Shown in pieces: positions 20,954 through 25,192 of a stretch of DNA of 25,192 nt (position 1 is the first letter of the stretch; each line of letters begins with the position of its first letter). Source of the DNA: Pelotomaculum sp. UBA3103 (GTDB taxonomy: Bacteria; Bacillota; Desulfotomaculia; Desulfotomaculales; Pelotomaculaceae). The DNA is taken from positions 1 through 25,192 of the forward strand of contig DFAP01000005.1 of NCBI GenBank assembly GCA_002365855.1. The letters run 5' to 3'. Both the position numbers and the translations under genes were made by a program. Below the pieces are notes generated by a model. The model did no database searches. It was not told the DNA's origin and was given only the letters and a program-made list of their open reading frames with translations.

Positions 20954-21646
20954 TTATTCGGCCAACATCCTCAAAACATCTAAATCTTTGATTTTTATCG
21001 ATGCCCTGTGAAACTCTATAACCCCTTCATCTCTCAATTTACTCATCTCGCGTGAAAGGGAGGGACGGGATACATTTAAAAATTCCGCCAGCTCATTTCG
21101 CTTCAGCGGCATTATAAAAGTGAGCTTACCCTGTTTTTTAAACTGCTCTAGCAGGAAAGTGCTGACTTTTCCCCGCATGCTTTTTATCGCCAGGTATTCA
21201 ACCTTTCTGTTCAGCATGAGCGCCTTGGAGGATAGTATTTTAAGCATGTTTGTAATTATCAGCTTGTGGCTTGCACATGACTTTTCACAGCTCCCGACTA
21301 TCTTTTCGCATGGCAGAAACATCACCTCGCAGGCTCCCCGCGCCACAACCGTTGCAGGCCACACAACTTTTTCAGCAAACGCGGCCATCTCGCCAAACAT
21401 TTCCCCCGGCCCGTCCACCGCTATAATAACCCGGTTGCCCGCCGCGCCCTCCCTGGTGACCACGACATCCCCGGCAAGGACTACCCCCAAACCGGTCAAT
21501 GGCTCGCCTTCCACCGCCACCCATTTATTTCTCTTAAAGCTGCACACCTTTGGTTTCAGACATGTGAGCACGCTGCTTAGTTCATCGGTGTTCATACCCT
21601 CAAACAATGCGCATGCCGATAGCGATTTGAGCCATTTTTTATACAT
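20954..21646 (-). CDS. Crp/Fnr family transcription regulator, probable regulator of hcp
   Basis: This 230-residue regulator has an N-terminal cyclic-nucleotide-binding-type beta-barrel (about 12-125, with PGEMFGEMAAF) and a long dimerisation helix. A C-terminal winged helix-turn-helix contains LKRNELAEFLNVSRPSLSREMSKLRDEGVIEF near 182-213. It carries several Cys (near residues 12, 29, 35, 106 and 115-127), but I see no Fnr-type iron-sulfur motif. Crp/Fnr proteins encoded next to hcp (HcpR and relatives) control it in response to nitric oxide or nitrite. The gene diverges from the ferredoxin-hcp operon, and a palindrome in the gap (21666-21681) is the likely operator. The effector is not visible from sequence, and heme or direct NO binding is possible. 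Confidence 0.88.
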   Translation of the reverse strand: MYKKWLKSLSACALFEGMNTDELSSVLTCLKPKVCSFKRNKWVAVEGEPLTGLGVVLAGDVVVTREGAAGNRVIIAVDGPGEMFGEMAAFAEKVVWPATVVARGACEVMFLPCEKIVGSCEKSCASHKLIITNMLKILSSKALMLNRKVEYLAIKSMRGKVSTFLLEQFKKQGKLTFIMPLKRNELAEFLNVSRPSLSREMSKLRDEGVIEFHRASIKIKDLDVLRMLAE

Positions 21647-21665
21647 TTTTAATCCCCGTACTTTT

Positions 21666-21681
21666 GGTAACCGAGGCTACC
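21666..21681. promoter_or_regulatory. Palindromic operator candidate between the Crp/Fnr gene and the hcp operon
   Basis: GGTAACC-GA-GGCTACC is a 7-bp inverted repeat (6 of 7 positions symmetric) with a 2-nt centre, the size of a Crp/Fnr-family binding site. It lies about 25 bp upstream of the TATAAT at 21698-21703. The -35 position there does not match the consensus, so activation by the bound regulator is plausible. Confidence 0.55.
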
Positions 21682-21697
21682 GTTTTTTTAGTCTAAT

Positions 21698-21703
21698 TAT
21701 AAT
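21698..21703 (+). promoter_or_regulatory. -10 box of the ferredoxin-hcp operon
   Basis: TATAAT is a perfect -10 hexamer about 60 bp before the ferredoxin start. No -35 consensus lies 16-18 nt upstream, where the palindrome sits instead. This fits an activator-dependent promoter. Confidence 0.5.
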
Positions 21704-21763
21704 AGAATTACCTTGCAAGTACAAAAGAAAAACAAAATCAAAACAGAAGGGAGTGGGTGCCAG

Positions 21764-22489
21764 GTGAAAAGGAAAATCGTTAAGATAGACGAGGATAAGT
21801 GCAACGGCTGCGGGCTTTGTATCGATGCCTGCCACGAGGGGGCCCTACAGCTTGTGGATGGTAAGGCCAGGCTTGTTTCCGAAAGCTACTGTGACGGGTT
21901 GGGGGACTGCCTGCCGGAGTGCCCGGTTGGAGCGATCGTGCTCGAGGAGCGGGAGGCTGCGGCGTTTGATGAAGAAGCTGTTAAAAAGCATATGGAAGCC
22001 AGGTTTAATTCCATGCCGGAAAAACTGGCCTGCGGCTGTCCCGGCACCCATGCCAGAACAATCGAAAGAAAAATTGAAGCAGCGCCGCCTGTCCCCTCTG
22101 CGGCAAAAGATGTATCTATCGGGTCACAGCTTCGACAGTGGCCTTGCCAGATTAAGCTGGTACCGGTTAACGCTCCCTATTTTGATAGCGCCCACCTGCT
22201 TGTTGCCGCTGACTGCACGGCCTACGCCTACGCAAATGTCCATAATGACTTCATGCGCGGTAAAATCACTGTCATCGGCTGCCCGAAGCTGGATGAAGCA
22301 GATTATGCGGGAAAACTGACGGAAATATTAAAAACGCATAAAATAAAAAGTGTTACCGTGCTCCGCATGGAGGTACCCTGCTGCGGCGGGATAGAGAACG
22401 CGGTGAAGCAGGCTCTGAGAAATAGTGGTAAGATGATCCCATGGCGCATTGTCACTGTCGCAACCGACGGAAGTATTGTGGAGGATTAA
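21764..22489 (+). CDS. 4Fe-4S ferredoxin-type protein partnered with Hcp
   Basis: This is a 241-residue electron-transfer protein, probably the redox partner of Hcp. The first motif CNGCGLCIDAC (residues 12-22) is a full CxxCxxCxxxC cluster site. The second, YCDGLGDCLPECPVG near 43-57, has C-x5-C-x3-CP spacing. That departs from the classic motif but is seen in this ferredoxin type. Further Cys follow (CGCPG, then CTAY, GCPK and CCGGIEN) in a C-terminal region of about 130 residues that I cannot name. The start is GTG at 21764, with GGGAG about 10 nt upstream. A TTG at 21713 lies too close to the predicted transcription start. It is 90 bp upstream of hcp in the same direction. Confidence 0.88.
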   Translation: MKRKIVKIDEDKCNGCGLCIDACHEGALQLVDGKARLVSESYCDGLGDCLPECPVGAIVLEEREAAAFDEEAVKKHMEARFNSMPEKLACGCPGTHARTIERKIEAAPPVPSAAKDVSIGSQLRQWPCQIKLVPVNAPYFDSAHLLVAADCTAYAYANVHNDFMRGKITVIGCPKLDEADYAGKLTEILKTHKIKSVTVLRMEVPCCGGIENAVKQALRNSGKMIPWRIVTVATDGSIVED

Positions 22490-22579
22490 TACAGTAGGGA
22501 AAAAGCATGGTGAGGACAGAATGTCATAAATACAAAGGTAAGAAGTATTAACGGGAATAAATAATGGGGAGGTTGCCAG

Positions 22580-24142
22580 ATGAGCAAAATGTTTTGTTTT
22601 CAATGCGAGCAAACAGCGGGCGGCAAAGGCTGCACCAATGGTGGCGTGTGCGGCAAAAAGCCGGATGTCGCCAACAAGCATGACGACCTGACCTGCGCCC
22701 TGGTAGGTCTTGCCCGGGCGGCGCGGGACAAACAGCCGGGCAAGGAAGCCGATGAGCTGATGATGCAGGGACTTTTTGCGACAATTACCAATGTTAACTT
22801 TGACGGCAAACGGATTGATGAATTAACAAAACTGGTTCAGGCTGAAAAAGAAAAATTAGGCGGTGCTGAAGACCTCGAGCCCGGTGTCCTCTGGCAGGGG
22901 GACACGGATATAGTATCCCTTCGCTCCACCTTGCTGCTCGGTATGCGCGGCATGGCAGCCTACGCCTGGCACGCCTGTGTGCTTGGCAAAAAAGACGATG
23001 AAGTTACTTCATGGTTCTACAAGGGTATGCAGGCTATTGGTGAGGAGCACACGGTTGAGGAATGGCTGGGCTTGGTAATGGAGTTCGGGCAGGCAAACCT
23101 CAAGTGCATGGCCCTGCTTGACGAGGCCAACACCTCGGCGTACGGGCATCCCGTACCGGTAAAGGTTCCCACCACCATAGAAAAAGGGCCGTTTATAGTT
23201 ATAACCGGTCATGACCTGCTCGACCTGAAGCAGCTGTTGGAGCAGACCGAGGGCAGGGGCATAAACATCTACACCCACAGCGAAATGCTGCCGGCTCACG
23301 GCTACCCGGAGCTAAAGAAGTACCCGCACCTTAAGGGCAATTTCGGGACCGCCTGGCAGAACCAGCAGAAAGAGTTTGACGGCATACCGGGTCCGGTTGT
23401 TTATACAACTAACTGCATAGTACCCCCCAGGCCATCTTATGCGGACAGGATCTTCACCACTTCCGTGGTCGGTTATCCAGGCATTAAACATATACCGGAA
23501 GGCGGCGGTGTAAAGGATTTCACCCCGGTAATCAACAGGGCGCTTGAACTGGGCGGCTGGGCTGAAGATAAAAAGCTCACCGGGATCAACGGCGGGTCTG
23601 AGCTGATGACCGGGTTTGCCCGCAATGCTGTGCTTGGCGTGGCGGATAAGGTGATTGAGGCGGTAAAAACCGGCGCGATCAGGCATTTTTTCCTCGTGGG
23701 CGGCTGCGACGGCGCGAGGGCGGGGAGGAACTACTACACCGAGTTTGTTAAAAAAGCTCCCAACGACACAGTTATCCTGACCCTCGCCTGCGGCAAGTAC
23801 CGCTTTAACGACCTGGATATCGGTGAGATTGGAGGCCTGCCGCGCATTATGGACATGGGCCAGTGCAATGACGCCTACTCTGCGGTACAGGTAGCTCTTG
23901 CCCTTGCCGATGCCTTTAAGTGCGGGGTGAACGAGCTGCCCCTGACACTCGTGCTCTCATGGTTCGAGCAGAAAGCCGTGTGTATACTGCTGACGCTCCT
24001 GTCGCTGGATATAAAAAATATCTACCTCGGCCCAACTCTTCCGGCTTTTATCTCTCCGAACGTGCTGAGTGTGCTTGTCGATAAATTTAACATCAATCCT
24101 ATCAGCACTCCTGAGGCAGATCTAAAGACAGTTCTCGGCTAG
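22580..24142 (+). CDS. hcp: Hybrid cluster protein / hydroxylamine reductase
   Basis: Hcp reduces hydroxylamine and, as shown in enterobacteria, nitric oxide to N2O, so it protects anaerobes against nitrosative stress. The 520-residue protein has an N-terminal cubane motif (CFQCEQTAGGKGC then CGK) with the short Cys spacing typical of strict anaerobes. The ligands of the hybrid 4Fe-2O-2S cluster are visible in order: His in TGHDLLDL, Glu in HSEMLPAHGYP, and Cys in TTNCIVPP, VGGCDGAR, ACGKYRFN and GQCNDAYS. The Glu and Lys in SWFEQKAV complete the site. The start ATG is preceded by GGGGAGGTT. It is second in the operon with the ferredoxin and is probably controlled by the divergent Crp/Fnr gene. 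Confidence 0.96.
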   Translation: MSKMFCFQCEQTAGGKGCTNGGVCGKKPDVANKHDDLTCALVGLARAARDKQPGKEADELMMQGLFATITNVNFDGKRIDELTKLVQAEKEKLGGAEDLEPGVLWQGDTDIVSLRSTLLLGMRGMAAYAWHACVLGKKDDEVTSWFYKGMQAIGEEHTVEEWLGLVMEFGQANLKCMALLDEANTSAYGHPVPVKVPTTIEKGPFIVITGHDLLDLKQLLEQTEGRGINIYTHSEMLPAHGYPELKKYPHLKGNFGTAWQNQQKEFDGIPGPVVYTTNCIVPPRPSYADRIFTTSVVGYPGIKHIPEGGGVKDFTPVINRALELGGWAEDKKLTGINGGSELMTGFARNAVLGVADKVIEAVKTGAIRHFFLVGGCDGARAGRNYYTEFVKKAPNDTVILTLACGKYRFNDLDIGEIGGLPRIMDMGQCNDAYSAVQVALALADAFKCGVNELPLTLVLSWFEQKAVCILLTLLSLDIKNIYLGPTLPAFISPNVLSVLVDKFNINPISTPEADLKTVLG

Positions 24143-24183
24143 GGATTTAAAGGAAACAGTAAAAAACCCAAATTGCGCAAAAA

Positions 24184-24223
24184 GGAAGCAGGGGGGAGCG
24201 GGAAGGCTGCCCCTTTTGCTTCC
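24184..24223 (-). terminator. Terminator of the right-hand DUF2512-like gene
   Basis: GGAAGCA (24184-24190) and TGCTTCC (24217-24223) close a large stem whose interior also pairs GGGG with CCCC. On the minus strand it is followed by TTTTT. In the plus direction no T tract follows, so it serves mainly the minus-strand gene, though it may also stop hcp transcripts. Confidence 0.6.
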
Positions 24224-24289
24224 GAATCAACATCTGAAAGCTGTGTTTTATGAATTCAAGAATGGTCTTTAAAAAGCCACTGTCTAAAC

Positions 24290-24634
24290 CTATTCAGCCA
24301 TGCCGCTTTTAATCAGCCAGTAATGCTGGGGTATTTCAGTTAGAGTTAAGAATAGCGCGGTCAGCAAAACACCGGGGAAAGTCAGGAAAGCGCCCGGCAG
24401 GGCTAACGCGCTGAGATATACGATAACTGTCGCAGCCATGAAATCAAACCCGCTGCTCAGCCAGAGGGTACCCGGCATCAGCTTGATTACTTCTATTGCA
24501 TGAGCGGCAACAGCGATAAGCAGTCCCACCAGGATTGGCTGCCATAGAGCGGCGTAGTTGACCTGCCTGAAAATGACGTCGGATAAATATACTACTGCCG
24601 GGCAGACAGCGAGTTTAATTGTTAAACCGGTCAC
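24290..24634 (-). CDS. DUF2512 (YndM-like) membrane protein, second copy
   Basis: This 114-residue protein is largely hydrophobic, with about four membrane segments. Its layout (helix pair, short loop, helix pair, then a C-terminal amphipathic stretch EIPQHYWLIKSG) parallels the DUF2512 protein at 10981-11352, where EWFLHKYL occupies the same place. Sequence identity between the two is low, so they are divergent members or only similar in type. The GTG start at 24634 has AAGGAG about 8 nt upstream. The gene is convergent with hcp, with a terminator between them. The function is unknown. Confidence 0.65.
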   Translation of the reverse strand: MTGLTIKLAVCPAVVYLSDVIFRQVNYAALWQPILVGLLIAVAAHAIEVIKLMPGTLWLSSGFDFMAATVIVYLSALALPGAFLTFPGVLLTALFLTLTEIPQHYWLIKSGMAE

Positions 24635-25002
24635 AAGATCACTCCTTTTTAATTGATATAAATTTTATAACACGCATAACTTATTAAATTAATGAGCCGG
24701 GTTGAAGTGTACCCCAAATGTTAGACACGAATCTAATATTTGGAGGTGCATTTTATTATGGCTAAATATTCTTTTGTTATTCGCGTAAACACATGTAATG
24801 CCGAGGTTTGAAACGGGAAGAAATCTATGAAAAATTAAATGTGTCGTTAGGAGAATATTTATTTTATGAAAAATTTAAATCATAGGAGTGAGTATTGCGG
24901 GCTTGGCCTGTGCGCGTGAATGTAAAAATTAGTGATCAATCAGGAAGTTTTGGAGAGGACAGCTTTGCAAGTTGGGTTTGGCCCGGTGAGCTTTTGGGAC
25001 AA
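24635..25002. other. Region of decay with an insertion-sequence end and small ORFs
   Basis: No intact gene of normal length is present. An AT-rich stretch (24650-24700) is probably the promoter zone of the DUF2512-like gene. The end of an IS3-type element follows (24708-24790), then short unassigned reading frames with ribosome binding sites. A 25-codon frame from a TTG at about 24808 encodes KREEIYEKLNVSLGEYLF, which might be a fragment of a helix-turn-helix protein. Confidence 0.5.
24708..24810 (+). mobile_element. Remnant of an IS3-family insertion sequence (left end and first codons of orfA)
   Basis: TGTACCCCAAATGTTAGACA at 24708-24727 has the form of a terminal repeat of IS3/IS150-type elements. 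It is followed after the usual short leader by GGAGGTG and an ATG at 24758 encoding MAKYSF, a common start of IS3 OrfA proteins. After six codons the reading departs from the family and stops at codon 18 (VIRVNTCNAEV). The rest of the element is missing, so this is a truncated relic. The identification is from memory of such ends, not from a search. Confidence 0.45.
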
Positions 25003-25011
25003 TTAATCTAG
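24895..25011 (+). CDS. Short hypothetical ORF
   Basis: This is a 38-codon frame from a TTG, 6 nt after AGGAGTG. The peptide starts MRAWPVRVNVKISDQSGSF and ends SWVWPGELLGQLI. I do not recognise it. The ribosome binding site is good, but the length is short, the start codon is weak, and its end overlaps the convergent DedA gene by 9 bp. It may be a fragment left by the decay of a larger gene. Confidence 0.25.
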   Translation: MRAWPVRVNVKISDQSGSFGEDSFASWVWPGELLGQLI

Positions 25012-25192
25012 TTGTTTCCGGTTCTCGGAACGAATCCGATCTTTCCGGTTGCGGATATTCTTATAAACAAACCAGATTACACCTGCGATCAGGGCTGTTA
25101 GGATGGTATAGCTGACCGGCCGGAAATAAGGCTCGATCAAGTGCCAGTTCTTCCCAAGCTTAAACCCTACGTAGGGCTTGCTGAACAAGTTT
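25003..25192 (-). CDS. DedA family membrane protein, C-terminal part (cut by window edge)
   Basis: About 62 C-terminal codons are present, and the frame stays open to the window edge. The segment YVGFKLGKNWHLIEPYF lines up with YIGLKLGQNWKAIEPWF near the end of the DedA protein at 8901-9482. It is followed by a final membrane helix (TILTALIAGVIWFVYKN) and a basic tail. This is therefore a second DedA paralogue, with a longer charged tail (RNRKDRIRSENRKQLD). The stop codon at 25003 is in the window and the start lies outside it. Confidence 0.85.
   Translation of the reverse strand, partial: NLFSKPYVGFKLGKNWHLIEPYFRPVSYTILTALIAGVIWFVYKNIRNRKDRIRSENRKQLD

Noticed and set aside
1..25192. tRNA or rRNA genes
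   Set aside because: I saw no TTCRANYC-type T-loop with matching acceptor stems and no rRNA signature sequences on either strand by eye. A tRNAscan run would be needed to exclude a single tRNA fully.

Overview
The window looks like chromosomal DNA from a spore-forming, strictly anaerobic Firmicute, most like the Desulfotomaculum/Pelotomaculum group. This placement is inferred from gene content and order, not from a search. Supporting features are a gerABC germinant-receptor operon, a YtaF sporulation membrane protein, a YhcN/YlaJ spore lipoprotein, a hybrid cluster protein with its ferredoxin and Crp/Fnr regulator, and a TM1266-type hydrogenase-associated regulator. Shine-Dalgarno sequences are strong throughout, and many starts are GTG or TTG.

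Layout. 1-5483 (minus): a DNA maintenance and envelope cluster, read polA, fpg/mutM, ytaF, coaE, then the start of a lytic transglycosylase that runs off the left edge. 5673-11991 (plus): a secreted S41 protease with a PDZ domain and a C-terminal stalk domain, an unrecognised SEC-C/HTH protein, a DedA membrane protein, a PAP2 phosphatase, a YhcN/YlaJ lipoprotein, a DUF2512 (YndM-like) membrane protein and a CBO0543-like membrane protein, mostly separated by hairpin terminators. 11957-16437 (minus): gerA, gerB, gerC and a very short fourth gene (56 aa, two membrane helices) coupled to gerC by an ATGA overlap. The operon is preceded by a perfect 78-bp tandem duplication. 16456-18233 (minus): a small membrane protein, a protein made of two DUF3231-like repeats, and a TM1266-like ACT-domain protein.

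18316-18821 (minus) has no convincing gene. It carries a perfect sigma-A promoter (TTGACA-17-TATAAT), about 470 nt rich in small hairpins with GCAA tetraloops, and a strong intrinsic terminator. I read it as an independently transcribed structured non-coding RNA that I cannot assign to a family. A 33-nt motif near its 5' end recurs (26/33 identical) in both copies of the duplication upstream of gerA. This is the most interesting signal in the window.

18905-19464 (plus) is a HIT-family nucleotide hydrolase with its own promoter, facing a geranylgeranyl-reductase-family flavoprotein (19518-20651, minus). 20954-24142 is a divergent nitrosative-stress type module: a Crp/Fnr regulator (minus), a palindromic operator in the intergenic gap, then a ferredoxin and hcp (plus). 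The right end holds a second DUF2512-like protein, a decayed end of an IS3-type insertion sequence with small unassigned ORFs, and the C-terminus of a second DedA protein running off the edge.

Several genes appear to start on unusual codons (CTG for the DedA gene, ATT for the TM1266-like gene). ytaF has a leader hairpin that would bury its ribosome binding site.
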